NCBI GenBank assembly: GCA_020846025.1
Contig: JADLER010000159.1
Coordinates: forward strand, 1 to 51,012
Reading direction: 5' to 3'
Origin: Bacteroidia bacterium
GTDB taxonomy: Bacteria; Bacteroidota; Bacteroidia; B-17B0; Aurantibacillaceae
Length of the DNA: 51,012 nucleotides
The notes under the pieces are model-generated. The model saw nothing but the letters and a program-made list of their open reading frames with translations. It had not been told where the DNA came from and ran no database searches. Both the position numbers and the translations under genes were made by a program. The stretch's first letter is position 1. Each line of letters starts with the position of its first letter. Below are positions 1-8,751 of this stretch, piece after piece.

Positions 1-1
1 A

Positions 2-757
2 TTAGCAGAGTTTAATAAAAACATCACTGATAGTATCCGTTATGCGAAGAGAATACAAGAAGCCATTTTTCCTACTGATGAAAAAATGAAAAAGAATTTA
101 CCCCAATCCTTTGTGTTTTTTCAACCGAAAGATATCGTGAGTGGTGATTTTTATTGGGCTACCGAAACTTCTGAGAATTTTTATTTAGCTGTTTGTGATT
201 GTACTGGTCATGGTGTTCCAGGAGCCTTTATGAGCTTATTAAGTATTGGGTTTTTAAATGAAGCTATTAATGAAAAAGGGATTATAAAACCTAATGAAAT
301 ATTTAATTATACAAGAGATAGATTAATACTTAGTATAAGTAAAGATGGACAAAGAGACGGTTTTGATGGTGTTTTGATTTGTAAAAATAAAAATACAGGT
401 AATTTGACTTATGCTGCTGCCAATAATGCTCCTGTGCTTGTTTCAGATTGCCAGATAAGTGTGCTTCCAAAAGATAGGATGCCTGTAGGTCAGAGCGAAA
501 AAGCTACTCCATTTAATTTATTTTCTATTCCTACTAAGACAAATGATACTTTGTATTTATACACCGATGGATATGCCGATCAATTTGGAGGAGATAGAGG
601 AAAGAAACTAAAAAATAAATTAGTAAATGAATTGATACTTAAACACAGTTCTATGCCTATGAGTGAGCAAGAAAAAATTCATGATTATGAATTTAATTTA
701 TGGAAAGGTAATTTTGAACAAGTAGATGATGTTCTTATAGTAGGTATAACAATCTAA
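2..757 (+). CDS. SpoIIE/PP2C-family serine phosphatase, C-terminal part (5'-truncated by window edge)
   Basis: The reading frame is open from base 2 with no start, so this is the last 251 residues of a longer protein. The visible part begins with a helix of the kind (SIRYAKRIQEAI) that joins a sensory or TPR region to a SpoIIE-like phosphatase domain in many Bacteroidota proteins. The phosphatase domain follows at once: SGDFYW, then DCTGHGVPGAFMS with the metal-binding Asp and Gly, DGFDGVL, and LYTDGYADQFGG near the end. Known members dephosphorylate anti-sigma-factor antagonists or similar phosphoserine partners in the cytoplasm. An in-frame ATG at 86 lies inside the conserved linker and is unlikely to be the true start. 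The N-terminal input domain, and hence the signal, is outside the window. No anti-sigma or antagonist gene is visible nearby. Confidence 0.85.
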   Translation, partial: LAEFNKNITDSIRYAKRIQEAIFPTDEKMKKNLPQSFVFFQPKDIVSGDFYWATETSENFYLAVCDCTGHGVPGAFMSLLSIGFLNEAINEKGIIKPNEIFNYTRDRLILSISKDGQRDGFDGVLICKNKNTGNLTYAAANNAPVLVSDCQISVLPKDRMPVGQSEKATPFNLFSIPTKTNDTLYLYTDGYADQFGGDRGKKLKNKLVNELILKHSSMPMSEQEKIHDYEFNLWKGNFEQVDDVLIVGITI

Positions 758-824
758 TTCTTAATGGTTCAAAAAAAATTCTAGTTAGATATTAATAAAT
801 ACCCAAAAATGGTATCTTTAGGCT

Positions 825-1628
825 GTGTTAACCCCTCTTGATATAAATTTCATTTCTTTTGGAATTCCAGATGCGATTGATGTTTTATTAGTGGCATTTA
901 TCATATATCGTTTGTATAAAATGGTAAAGGGTACGGCAGCTGTTAATATATTTATTGGTTTAGCTCTTATTTATGTCATTTATATAATTGTACAGGCTTT
1001 CGATTTAAAACTATTAGGTTCTATACTGGGTAAGTTTATTAATATTGGTGTAATCGCCGTTATGATTGTGTTTCAACAAGAAATTAGAAAATTCTTATTG
1101 TATATTGGATCTAATGAATTTTTGAAAGATAAGCAATGGAAGAAAATCTTTTCTTTTACAAATTCCTCTCAAAACACTTTTACTTTTCTTACAGATGAGC
1201 AAGCTATTATTGATGCTTGTTTTAATATGAGTAAATCCAAAACGGGAGCTCTCATTATTATCGCTCGAAAGTCAGATTTGAAATTTTATATTAATACTGG
1301 CGAAATGGTAGATTCGGCAGTAACAGATAAGATGCTTGAAAATATTTTTTATAAAAATAGCCCTCTACATGATGGTGCAGTGATAATTAAGGATAATAGA
1401 ATTGTGGCAGCGCGTTGTGTATTGCCTGTTACCGAAAAAGGAAGTTTCCCATCTCACTATGGCATGAGGCATAGGGCTGCTGTAGGTATTACAGAAACTA
1501 CAGATGCTATTGCAATTAGTGTATCAGAACAAACTGGAGCGGTTTCTTTATCAGTAAACGGAGAAATTAACCCAGAGTTGAACAAAGAAAAACTACGCTA
1601 CCTCCTAGAAAAAAATTTAAAAGCCTAG
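825..1628 (+). CDS. cdaA: Diadenylate cyclase, CdaA/DacA type (c-di-AMP synthase)
   Basis: A 267-aa membrane-bound diadenylate cyclase, expected to condense two ATP into cyclic di-AMP. Three hydrophobic segments lie at about residues 16-33, 40-57 and 72-86, followed by the DisA_N catalytic domain with its two signature motifs: DGA at 183-185 (in SPLHDGAV) and RHR at 215-217 (in GMRHRAA). Length and order match CdaA (about 270 aa). The start is a GTG at 825; an in-frame TAG at 819-821 closes the frame just upstream, and the next Met is residue 33, after TM1, so the GTG is strongly preferred. TATCTTTA at 813-820 resembles a -7 box and would leave almost no leader. The gene is not next to cdaR or glmM as in Firmicutes. 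It is followed 19 bases later by an ABC-F gene. Confidence 0.93.
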   Translation: MLTPLDINFISFGIPDAIDVLLVAFIIYRLYKMVKGTAAVNIFIGLALIYVIYIIVQAFDLKLLGSILGKFINIGVIAVMIVFQQEIRKFLLYIGSNEFLKDKQWKKIFSFTNSSQNTFTFLTDEQAIIDACFNMSKSKTGALIIIARKSDLKFYINTGEMVDSAVTDKMLENIFYKNSPLHDGAVIIKDNRIVAARCVLPVTEKGSFPSHYGMRHRAAVGITETTDAIAISVSEQTGAVSLSVNGEINPELNKEKLRYLLEKNLKA

Positions 1629-1647
1629 GTAAATTTCAAACCCGTTT

Positions 1648-3540
1648 ATGAATCTTCTTTCTATTAATCAATTAAGTAAAAGTTTTGGCGATAAAGTGTT
1701 GTTTAAAAACATCACTTTTGGAATTAATTATGGCGATAAGGTAGCGCTAATTGCTAAAAATGGATCCGGAAAATCTACCTTATTTAAAATATTACAGGGC
1801 ATCGAAATACCAGATAATGGTGAAGTTGTATTTAGAAAAGGGTTACGTATTTCATTTCTAAGTCAAGAACCTGAGTTAAATCTGCAACATACAATAGAGG
1901 AAGCAATATATGCCTGTGATAGCGAAGTTGTGAAAACAGCCATTGATTACGCACATTTGATAGAGTCCCATTACGCAAACCCTACTGAGAAATCGGAAAC
2001 TGAACTAGATGTTTTAACGCATCGTATGAATGATTTAGATGCTTGGAATGTGGAAACACAAATTCATGTGGTGTGTTCTAATTTGGGATTACATGATTTG
2101 AAACAAAAGGTAAGTACATTAAGTGGAGGTCAAAGAAAACGATTGGCTTTAGCTCAGGTCATCTTAAATGAACCTGATTTGTTGATTATGGATGAGCCAA
2201 CCAATCATTTGGATGTACATGTTATTGAGTGGCTCGAAGATTATCTTCATAGTTATAAGAAAAGTATTTTATTAGTTACACATGATCGTTATTTTTTAAA
2301 TGCGGTTTGTGATAGAATTATAGAGATTGATAATCATCAGCTCTATGAATATAAAGGAAATTTTGAATATTATATCGAGAAAAAAGCAGAACGACAACTG
2401 ATAGAGGCTTCTGAAATTGAAAAAGCTAAGAATTTATATCGTAGAGAACTTGAATGGGTAAGAAAGCAACCTAAGGCAAGAACAACTAAATCAAAATCGC
2501 GCCTTGATGCATTTAGTGCCATAGAAGCAAAAGCAAGAACAAAAAAAATTGAAAAGAGAATAGAATTAAGTGTAAAAGTTGAACGCTTGGGTAGTAAAAT
2601 ATTAGAAGTAAGAAATCTCACTAAATCTTTTGGAACTAAAAAAATCATCGAAGGGTTTAATTATACTTTCATTAAAGGAGAGAAGATTGGTATTGTGGGG
2701 CCAAATGGAATAGGGAAGAGTACGTTTATTAATATGCTTCAAACTATTGAGCCACCTGATGCGGGCACTGTAACTGTTGGTGACACGATAGTTTTTGGTT
2801 ATTATTCTCAAAAAGGAATTCAAGTAGCGGATGATAAACGAGTAATAGAAGTTGTGAAAGACACGGCTGAGTTTATTCCATTAGCCGATGGAACCAATTT
2901 AAGCGCCTCAGGATTATTAACTAGATTCAATTTCCCTCCAGATGTTCAATACGGACATGTTGGAAAATTAAGTGGTGGAGAGCGTAGAAGATTGTACCTT
3001 TTAACTGTTTTGGTTAAAAATCCTAACTTCTTAATATTAGATGAGCCTACAAATGACCTGGATATTCTTACATTACAAACACTCGAAGAGTTTTTGTTAG
3101 ATTTTCAAGGCTGTGTATTAATAGTTTCTCACGATCGTTATTTTTTAGATAGATTGGTTGATCATGTTTTTGCGTTTGAAGGTGATGGTGTAATCAAAGA
3201 TTTTCCTGGAAATTATTCAGAATATCGTGAATGGAAAGAAGACCTCGATTTACTTAAGTCGGCAGGGGTTATAGAAGAAATACCAAAATCGGATTTAGTT
3301 CAACCGGATCACCAAAAAATTAAATCTGAAAAAAAGAAATTATCATATAAAGAGCAGAAAGAATTGGAGACTTTAGACGAAGAAATCTTGCGATTAGAAA
3401 AACGCAAATCTGATGTTGAGGCATTATTAACTAATTCTTCAATTGATGTAAAGGAGATTGAGAGACTTACTATTGAATTCTCAACGATTATATCGGAAAT
3501 TGATGAAAAAACACTGCGCTGGATTGAACTACAAGAATAA
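1648..3540 (+). CDS. uup: ABC-F family ATPase, Uup-like
   Basis: A 630-aa soluble protein with two ABC ATPase domains and no membrane segment, the ABC-F layout; these proteins act on ribosomes or, for Uup, on ribosome or DNA-replication intermediates. Domain 1 has a P-loop (AKNGSGKST, with Ala in place of the first Gly), the signature LSGGQRKR and Walker [13 protein letters not shown]. Domain 2 has GPNGIGKST, LSGGERRR and [12 protein letters not shown]. The charged interdomain linker (about residues 240-320) and the Lys/Glu-rich C-terminal coiled coil (about 545-630) match Uup rather than the shorter EttA or YbiT. Both composite sites look intact, unlike the second ABC-F protein at 17800-19422. 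The ATG is 19 bases after cdaA and probably cotranscribed. The gene converges on the DEAD-box relative with a six-base gap. Confidence 0.9.
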   Translation: MNLLSINQLSKSFGDKVLFKNITFGINYGDKVALIAKNGSGKSTLFKILQGIEIPDNGEVVFRKGLRISFLSQEPELNLQHTIEEAIYACDSEVVKTAIDYAHLIESHYANPTEKSETELDVLTHRMNDLDAWNVETQIHVVCSNLGLHDLKQKVSTLSGGQRKRLALAQVILNEPDLLIMDEPTNHLDVHVIEWLEDYLHSYKKSILLVTHDRYFLNAVCDRIIEIDNHQLYEYKGNFEYYIEKKAERQLIEASEIEKAKNLYRRELEWVRKQPKARTTKSKSRLDAFSAIEAKARTKKIEKRIELSVKVERLGSKILEVRNLTKSFGTKKIIEGFNYTFIKGEKIGIVGPNGIGKSTFINMLQTIEPPDAGTVTVGDTIVFGYYSQKGIQVADDKRVIEVVKDTAEFIPLADGTNLSASGLLTRFNFPPDVQYGHVGKLSGGERRRLYLLTVLVKNPNFLILDEPTNDLDILTLQTLEEFLLDFQGCVLIVSHDRYFLDRLVDHVFAFEGDGVIKDFPGNYSEYREWKEDLDLLKSAGVIEEIPKSDLVQPDHQKIKSEKKKLSYKEQKELETLDEEILRLEKRKSDVEALLTNSSIDVKEIERLTIEFSTIISEIDEKTLRWIELQE

Positions 3541-3546
3541 TGTTAT

Positions 3547-4155
3547 TTATACTAAAATTTCTATATACCTTTCCGAAAATTTCGAGATAATTTTATCTGC
3601 TTTTTCGGACTGTTCATTACTACAAAATAATCTTTGACATTTAGGTAAACTTAAACTTAAACGTTCGAGTTGGCTCATTAAGTTTTGCTTACCCACTTCT
3701 TCTACATCGTCAATAGCAAAAAATTTTAACTTTGTGATATTAAAGGTACGTTTCAAATAAATTTCTACTAATCGTTTTGTAGTTCCAATGACTACATCAG
3801 TACCAAAATATATCGCATCGGTTTGCTGTTCAATTTTACCACTATCGGTTACACAAGTTACTCTTAAGTCGGTATAATGAGCTAGTTTTTTAAACTGTTC
3901 TGTGCAGTTCAATGCTTTTTCTTCACTCGCAGTAATTATTAGTGCTCTTGGTGCATCTTCAAAGGCATAATTTAATTTTTGAATACTGCTTAATAACAAT
4001 AATGTTGTTTTTCCTGTATGTTCATCGCTATTGATGTACACATCAGATCCGCTATTTATTTTTGACAAAGCCATTTTCTGAATTAGTGTTGGCTCTTCAA
4101 TGGCCATATCAGTTAATGCCTTTAGTAAATTTTTATTAAGCTTTTCTTTAAACAT
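3547..4155 (-). CDS. Single-RecA-domain DEAD-box helicase-like protein (probably not an active helicase)
   Basis: A 202-aa protein that aligns by eye to only the first RecA-like domain of DEAD-box RNA helicases. Present are a Q-motif-like Gln (Q26 in PTLIQKMA), a P-loop (EHTGKTT, about 45-51), and a motif Ib-like IGTTKRL (123-129). Motif II, normally DEAD, reads IDDVEE (148-153), and the SAT motif reads CSN (178-180). The protein stops about 20 residues later, so the second RecA domain with the arginine fingers is absent; unwinding is therefore unlikely. Short orphan proteins of this kind occur in other Bacteroidota as far as I recall, so this is probably not a broken gene. It is the last gene of a four-gene minus-strand unit, starting two bases after the WG-repeat gene stops. 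The role is unknown; RNA binding or a scaffold function is inference. Confidence 0.75.
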   Translation of the reverse strand: MFKEKLNKNLLKALTDMAIEEPTLIQKMALSKINSGSDVYINSDEHTGKTTLLLLSSIQKLNYAFEDAPRALIITASEEKALNCTEQFKKLAHYTDLRVTCVTDSGKIEQQTDAIYFGTDVVIGTTKRLVEIYLKRTFNITKLKFFAIDDVEEVGKQNLMSQLERLSLSLPKCQRLFCSNEQSEKADKIISKFSERYIEILV

Positions 4156-4157
4156 AT

Positions 4158-4982
4158 TTATTCATGTTTATAATATTCAAATCCTTTATAATCTATATAA
4201 AAACTATTACCATTGGGTAATGACACATAACTTAAACCGTTTAAAAAAGTTGTTGCTGTTGTGTATTTAGGTTCAATGAATAATTTGCCCCTATTGCTTA
4301 AGAAACCAATGATATTGTTTTTCTTTATTATATGTAAAGCTTTTACACTACCAGCTATTTCTTGTGTATTAAAAATAATTGCATCATATTGATGTGGTAA
4401 AACTTCTTCACCATTACCTACATTCGTTAAGCCATATTGTTGGTTGATTTTTGTTTTTATTAAAGATCCGTATTCGTCTTCTATGGCATCGTATTTTGGA
4501 GCTAAGGAATCAATTATATTTATTTTTTGAATAGAGTCCCAAGTATAAATAATCAATCCAATCTTGTTATTCTTTTTATAACTTTGGTACATAAGGATAT
4601 CGTATCCATGAGATCCACCACACCCAAGTATAACAGTAGGCGTTTCTTTTAATAGTTCGCCTTTTGTATTTAACCATACATAATTGCCTTTATACTTAAC
4701 ACGTGCTACTTGTTGTAAAAATGGGGTTACATTATCAAATCGTAGTTTCGTTTTTTTGTTGCCATTTATATCAATTAATAACCATTTCTTTTTCTTTCTC
4801 ACCCACGCTACTCCATCAGAGTAGAAATCAACGGTATCCCATTTTTGTTTAAATATTTTTTTTGAGTTGTAATCGCAAAATGTCCATTTCTTACCAACTT
4901 TATATGGTATTTTTTCAGGTTGTGATTTAAGTAAGGTACTTAAGCCAACAAGCATAATGAGTATAAAAAATTTTAATTTCAT
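4158..4982 (-). CDS. Secreted WG-repeat protein
   Basis: A 274-aa protein with an N-terminal signal peptide (hydrophobic stretch FFILIMLVGLSTLL at 4-17, cleavage near LKSQ). The body is a run of degenerate WG repeats of the pattern 'x-K-W-x-hydrophobic-D-x-N-G/S-K', for example GKKWTFCDYNSKK, KKWLLIDINGNKK and NYVWLNTKGELL, then NIIGFLSNRGK and a terminal FYIDYKGFEYY. Such repeats build beta-propeller-like or solenoid folds in periplasmic or surface proteins of Bacteroidota and have no assigned enzymatic activity. Its ATG shares one base with the mltG stop (TAATG), which suggests translational coupling. Position between mltG and the DEAD-like gene hints at an envelope role, but this is inference. 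Confidence 0.75.
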   Translation of the reverse strand: MKLKFFILIMLVGLSTLLKSQPEKIPYKVGKKWTFCDYNSKKIFKQKWDTVDFYSDGVAWVRKKKKWLLIDINGNKKTKLRFDNVTPFLQQVARVKYKGNYVWLNTKGELLKETPTVILGCGGSHGYDILMYQSYKKNNKIGLIIYTWDSIQKINIIDSLAPKYDAIEDEYGSLIKTKINQQYGLTNVGNGEEVLPHQYDAIIFNTQEIAGSVKALHIIKKNNIIGFLSNRGKLFIEPKYTTATTFLNGLSYVSLPNGNSFYIDYKGFEYYKHE

Positions 4983-6013
4983 TAACGATTTATTCCTTTT
5001 TTATTTAAGGCATCTTGATAGGCTTGTGCATTTTTTAAGTGTGTTTTAAAATCTGTTGTAAATAATGATGTGCCACTAAAATCAGAGTTAGCACAAAAAT
5101 AAATATAGTTATGTTTTTTGTAATTTAAAACAGCATCAATCGTACTAGGTTTAACTAAACAAATGGGGCCAGGTGGCAAGCCCTTATATTTGTATGTATT
5201 ATAAGGTGAGTCTATTTCTTTATCTTCAGCTAACACACGTTGCACTTCAAAATTTCCATTTGCAAATACAATCGTTGGGTCGGCTTGTAGCCTCATATTT
5301 TTATTTAGGCGATTAATATAAACACCGGCAATTTTTTGTTGTTCTGTTTTTATACCACTCTCGCATTGAACAATGGATGCTAATGTTACTACTTGAGGAA
5401 CACTGTATCCCATTTTCTTTACAATTGCTTTTCTAGTTTCTGTCCACTGTTGATTATATGACGTTTCAATAAGTTTAAATAAATCACTTAGTGTGATTGT
5501 CCAATTTACCTCATACGTTTCAGGAATTATTAACGCCATCAAGTTATCACTATTTAAATTGTATTTTGCTGATAGTAGTTTGTTATTAGAACAGTAGTCT
5601 TCTAGCTCTGATTCATTAAGTTCGAGTTTGTCATCAATGTATTTTATAAATTGTTCTTTAGTTCTAATTTGGGAATTAAAATATAATTTTACTTTTTCTT
5701 GTTTAGAGTTTATAATCATTTTAATAATTGAACGATTACTCATTGTGCCATCAATACGGTATTTTCCGGGGTTTATATTTTCAGCTAAGTTCATGCCTTT
5801 AGCCGTCCACCTAAAACTTTCTTCGTCTTTTATAATGCTTTGAGAAAACAATTCATCTAACACATCATTAAATGTGGCTCCGGTTTTAATATAGATGTAA
5901 GTATATTTCTTACCATTTAACTCTACATTACTCTTAAATAAACTTTGGTAAGCCCTGTAGCCGAAATAAGCTAGAATAGAAATTATGAGTATAAGAATAA
6001 CTTTTTTGATCAC
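4982..6013 (-). CDS. mltG: Endolytic murein transglycosylase MltG
   Basis: A 343-aa inner-membrane protein with one N-terminal anchor (ILILIISILAYFGY, 6-19) and a YceG/MltG domain. MltG cleaves nascent peptidoglycan strands endolytically and is thought to set glycan chain length. The catalytic block is LASIVQCES with the expected Glu at 218. Many homologues have Glu at residue 216, where this protein has Gln; the Glu-Ser that follows matches the catalytic Glu-Ser/Thr of lytic transglycosylases. Downstream motifs AGVYINRL and MRLQADPT, then SPYNTYKYKGLPPGPI, are typical. The start is a GTG at 6013; the TauE stop lies three bases upstream in the same frame and the next Met is residue 74, so no alternative is credible. 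Confidence 0.92.
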   Translation of the reverse strand: MIKKVILILIISILAYFGYRAYQSLFKSNVELNGKKYTYIYIKTGATFNDVLDELFSQSIIKDEESFRWTAKGMNLAENINPGKYRIDGTMSNRSIIKMIINSKQEKVKLYFNSQIRTKEQFIKYIDDKLELNESELEDYCSNNKLLSAKYNLNSDNLMALIIPETYEVNWTITLSDLFKLIETSYNQQWTETRKAIVKKMGYSVPQVVTLASIVQCESGIKTEQQKIAGVYINRLNKNMRLQADPTIVFANGNFEVQRVLAEDKEIDSPYNTYKYKGLPPGPICLVKPSTIDAVLNYKKHNYIYFCANSDFSGTSLFTTDFKTHLKNAQAYQDALNKKGINR

Positions 6014-6016
6014 TAA

Positions 6017-6829
6017 TTAACTTTTAAAAATCGTTTCTTTTATAATGACAATAATTCCCACAACAAGAGTAAACCATCCAAATGCAGGTTTCAATTTGTG
6101 AGATGAAATATAGTTAGATAACACACTGCCAATAATTATCCCTATACTACAGATGGTAGAAATGGTAATTAAAAAAAGCCAATCAATTTCGTAGGTTCCT
6201 ATATTTCCTGTGAAACCAATTAATGAGTTTAAAGCTATAATACATAACGAGGTTCCTACAGCTTGCTTAAAACTTAATCGTAGAAATGATATTAATACAG
6301 GCACTATGATAAAACCACCTCCTGCACCTACAAAACCAGTAATAAATCCGATGATTATACCAAGTGTGATTACAAAAGGAATTCCTAATGGACTTTTTGA
6401 AAATTCATCCCATTTTATTTCACTTATCCGATTTGGCTTCCTTTTTTTAATCATGTTATATGATGATGCCAATATAAGTAATGAAAATACTAACATAATT
6501 AGAGTATGTTTAGAGAGTTCAATTCCAAATAAATGTAATTCTTCGGGGATAGCTGGCATTATAAATTTTCTAACACAAAAAACTGTAATTAAGGATGCAA
6601 TGGCGAATTGGAGTATCGCTTCAACACTCAGTTCGCCTTTTTTTAGGTAAGCAACTGCACCAATTAATGAGGTGAGTCCTACTATAAATAAAGAATAGCC
6701 AGTTGCTATTTCAGCATCATAACATAAAATATATACTAATACTGGAACGCCAAGTATTGAGCCACCACCACCAATTAATCCTAAGATTAATCCAATAATA
6801 AGAAATGCTATGTAACCTAGTATAACCAT
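6017..6829 (-). CDS. TauE/SafE-family anion exporter (sulfite/sulfoacetate type permease)
   Basis: A very hydrophobic protein, 270 aa from the preferred ATG at 6829, with about eight membrane segments and the two internal glycine-rich repeats of the TauE/SafE family: LGLIGGGGSILGVPVL near the N-terminus and GFITGFVGAGGGFIIVPVL about 150 residues later. Family members export sulfite, sulfoacetate or related organosulfur anions, but the substrate cannot be read from sequence. The frame can be extended to a TTG at 6859 (280 aa). I prefer the ATG because a -7 box (TATATTTG on the minus strand, 6841-6848) lies between the two and the shorter N-terminus matches relatives. It leads a four-gene unit with mltG three bases downstream. 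Confidence 0.85.
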   Translation of the reverse strand: MVILGYIAFLIIGLILGLIGGGGSILGVPVLVYILCYDAEIATGYSLFIVGLTSLIGAVAYLKKGELSVEAILQFAIASLITVFCVRKFIMPAIPEELHLFGIELSKHTLIMLVFSLLILASSYNMIKKRKPNRISEIKWDEFSKSPLGIPFVITLGIIIGFITGFVGAGGGFIIVPVLISFLRLSFKQAVGTSLCIIALNSLIGFTGNIGTYEIDWLFLITISTICSIGIIIGSVLSNYISSHKLKPAFGWFTLVVGIIVIIKETIFKS

Positions 6830-6840
6830 AATTAAGAGTG

Positions 6841-6848
6841 CAAATATA
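6841..6848 (-). promoter_or_regulatory. Candidate -7 promoter element for the TauE-mltG-WG-DEAD unit
   Basis: On the minus strand this reads TATATTTG, an exact match to the Bacteroidota -7 consensus TAnnTTTG, ending 11 bases before the ATG at 6829. I do not see a TTG at the expected -33 spacing, so this is only a half match. If real, it excludes the TTG at 6859 as the start. Confidence 0.4.
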
Positions 6849-6992
6849 ATATAAAGCAAAGGAATAAGCTAAGTATTGAAGTTTAGAATAAGCATAAAGT
6901 ACGTTTCTATTTTAATTTTATTATTATGAAATTATTGAATTTGGATTAATTCGGATTTTTATATTAAATTCATTAACTTTATAAAAAGCAAA

Positions 6993-8072
6993 TTGTTAAA
7001 AAACAAATGGATACTTATTAATGGATTATGCATTATAGCTGTATCTTTTGGATTCATAAAACTTATGCCAATACTACTTTCTATATTTGTTTCGCTTAAA
7101 ATGTTTTTATTACCACCAGATAGTGGTATGTTAATGAGTGAAACACCCGTAATAGTTGATTTGAGGCAAGACGTCATTTCAGTTAAAAATTTTAAATCCA
7201 ACGAAATACATGATTTTGTGTTTGATACAGATTTATACCGTTTAGGGTGTGATACTATTCAAAATGTGAAATTTTGGCGTAGTATTATGAATTTACATAA
7301 AGATTCGGCATTATTCAATACACCTTATGATAGAATGGTGTTATGTAAAACAAATATTAAAACGTGGAGTAATTATGATTTAACTAAAAAGTCTTGTTAC
7401 AAAGATAGTCTTAGAAATTGGTATTGCCTAGATGACTCGGCTAGGATATTACTTACCAATGGAAAAAGTTTCTTTTATGATTTTGGAAAAGCGTCTCAAA
7501 ATTTTGAGAGGGGTATTAATGGATTTGTAGCTAATGGTGTTGACCCTTGGTATGCTCAAGCTATATTAATGATAGAAAGCCCAAATCGATTACAAAAATC
7601 AAATGCAGGTGCTTACGGGTCTTTTCAATTAATGAAGGATGTTGCACGATTATTTGGCTTAAAAGTGAATAAACATATTGATGAAAGAGCTGATTTTGAT
7701 CGTTCGGCTTTTGCGGCATCAAGTTTAATAAAAAAAATATGTATTCCTAAAACTAAAGAAATATTAGACTCTTTAGGAATTTCAAATTATAATGAAACGG
7801 ATTTATGGTTTAGATTATTAGTAATGCACGCATACCACGCGGGTGCAGGGAATTTAAAGAGGGCGCTGTTTACTTTTAAACCAACTGTAGGCGACATGAA
7901 TCTAATTTATACGCTTTGGAGAACTGAGACAAAACAGTTTAAATCTGCATCACAAAATTATTCTCAATTAGTATTAGCTGCTTTTTTAGAAGTGAATGAG
8001 TTGTTTGGATTGGCACCTAAGCCACTCAATTTACCTCAAAGTGATGCCAACTCAGAAACATCCTTAAGGTGA
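6993..8072 (+). CDS. Membrane-anchored lytic transglycosylase (SLT/MltD-like domain)
   Basis: A 359-aa protein with one N-terminal hydrophobic anchor (about 6-32), a poorly conserved periplasmic region of about 140 residues, and a C-terminal lysozyme-like SLT domain. The catalytic Glu is E195 in AILMIESPN; GAYGSFQLM (206-214) is the second SLT motif and HAYHAGAGN the third. Such enzymes cut peptidoglycan between MurNAc and GlcNAc with formation of 1,6-anhydroMurNAc. The start is a TTG at 6993; the next Met (residue 25) lies inside the anchor, so the TTG is needed to give a proper n-region. A weak -7 box, TAACTTTA (6974-6981), is 11 bases upstream. It is divergent from the unit carrying mltG, placing two glycan-cleaving enzymes side by side. 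It converges on the ABC importer genes with a 13-base gap. Confidence 0.87.
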   Translation: MLKNKWILINGLCIIAVSFGFIKLMPILLSIFVSLKMFLLPPDSGMLMSETPVIVDLRQDVISVKNFKSNEIHDFVFDTDLYRLGCDTIQNVKFWRSIMNLHKDSALFNTPYDRMVLCKTNIKTWSNYDLTKKSCYKDSLRNWYCLDDSARILLTNGKSFFYDFGKASQNFERGINGFVANGVDPWYAQAILMIESPNRLQKSNAGAYGSFQLMKDVARLFGLKVNKHIDERADFDRSAFAASSLIKKICIPKTKEILDSLGISNYNETDLWFRLLVMHAYHAGAGNLKRALFTFKPTVGDMNLIYTLWRTETKQFKSASQNYSQLVLAAFLEVNELFGLAPKPLNLPQSDANSETSLR

Positions 8073-8085
8073 TTAATATTAAATC

Positions 8086-8751
8086 TTATTGAATAGAAAA
8101 TTGATTTGGTTCTTCTAAAATAAAAGAACGATGTGTGTATTTATTCATTAAATCTAAATCATGTGAAGAAACTAAGATGAGTTTAGCTTGTTGTTCGCAC
8201 AATTGCTTTAAAGTAAAAAAGAGTTGATGTTTAGAATTGTAATCTAAAAAGGCAGTTGGTTCATCTAAGATAATAATAGGAGTTTGTTGTGCTAAAGATT
8301 TTGCAATCATCACTTTTTGTCTTTGTCCATCACTTAACTCATTTATAAGAACATCCTTCATTTGTAAAATATGTAACCGTTCCAAGCTTTGAGTGATTAT
8401 CTCTATATCACTTGAATTTAGTTTCCCAAATATATTAATATAAGGTGTTCTGCCTAATGCTACTACATCCCACACAGTTAAGTTAAAACCTCCAATACGT
8501 TCTGTATTTACTATTGATATTACTTGTGCAAGTTGTTGTGGGGTGTATTTTGTACTATTTATCTGATTGATGATGATTTCGCCACTTATTGGTTCTAAGG
8601 ATTTAGTGAGTGTTTTAATTAACGTAGATTTTCCAACACCATTATTTCCAATAATACCAATGAGTTCCCCAGGAAGGGCTTTAAATGCAATATTTTTAAA
8701 TATTGGTTTATGTTTAAGATAGCCTATTTTTAAATCTATTACTTCTATCAT
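8086..8751 (-). CDS. ABC importer ATPase, iron-siderophore/cobalamin (FecE/BtuD) class
   Basis: A 221-aa ABC ATPase. Visible motifs are the P-loop GNNGVGKST (35-43), the Q-loop region, a signature reading LSDGQRQK (Asp in place of the second Gly, a substitution that still leaves the Gly-Gln core), Walker B IIILDEPTAFLD and the switch His in VSSHD. It is slightly shorter than FecE (about 255 aa), ending soon after the switch. It energises import by the permease encoded upstream; the two genes overlap by four bases (ATGA), which implies translational coupling and a stoichiometric complex. It is the final gene of the six-gene run 15631-8086. Confidence 0.9.
   Translation of the reverse strand: MIEVIDLKIGYLKHKPIFKNIAFKALPGELIGIIGNNGVGKSTLIKTLTKSLEPISGEIIINQINSTKYTPQQLAQVISIVNTERIGGFNLTVWDVVALGRTPYINIFGKLNSSDIEIITQSLERLHILQMKDVLINELSDGQRQKVMIAKSLAQQTPIIILDEPTAFLDYNSKHQLFFTLKQLCEQQAKLILVSSHDLDLMNKYTHRSFILEEPNQFSIQ

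Noticed and set aside
3547-4155. The DEAD-box-like gene as a frameshifted full helicase
   Set aside because: No second RecA domain is encoded in any frame next to it, its neighbours are tightly packed intact genes, and the frame is free of internal stops.
6959-7201. Minus-strand 80-residue open frame opposite the lytic transglycosylase start
   Set aside because: It overlaps the plus-strand gene, lacks a plausible start and has no recognisable domain.
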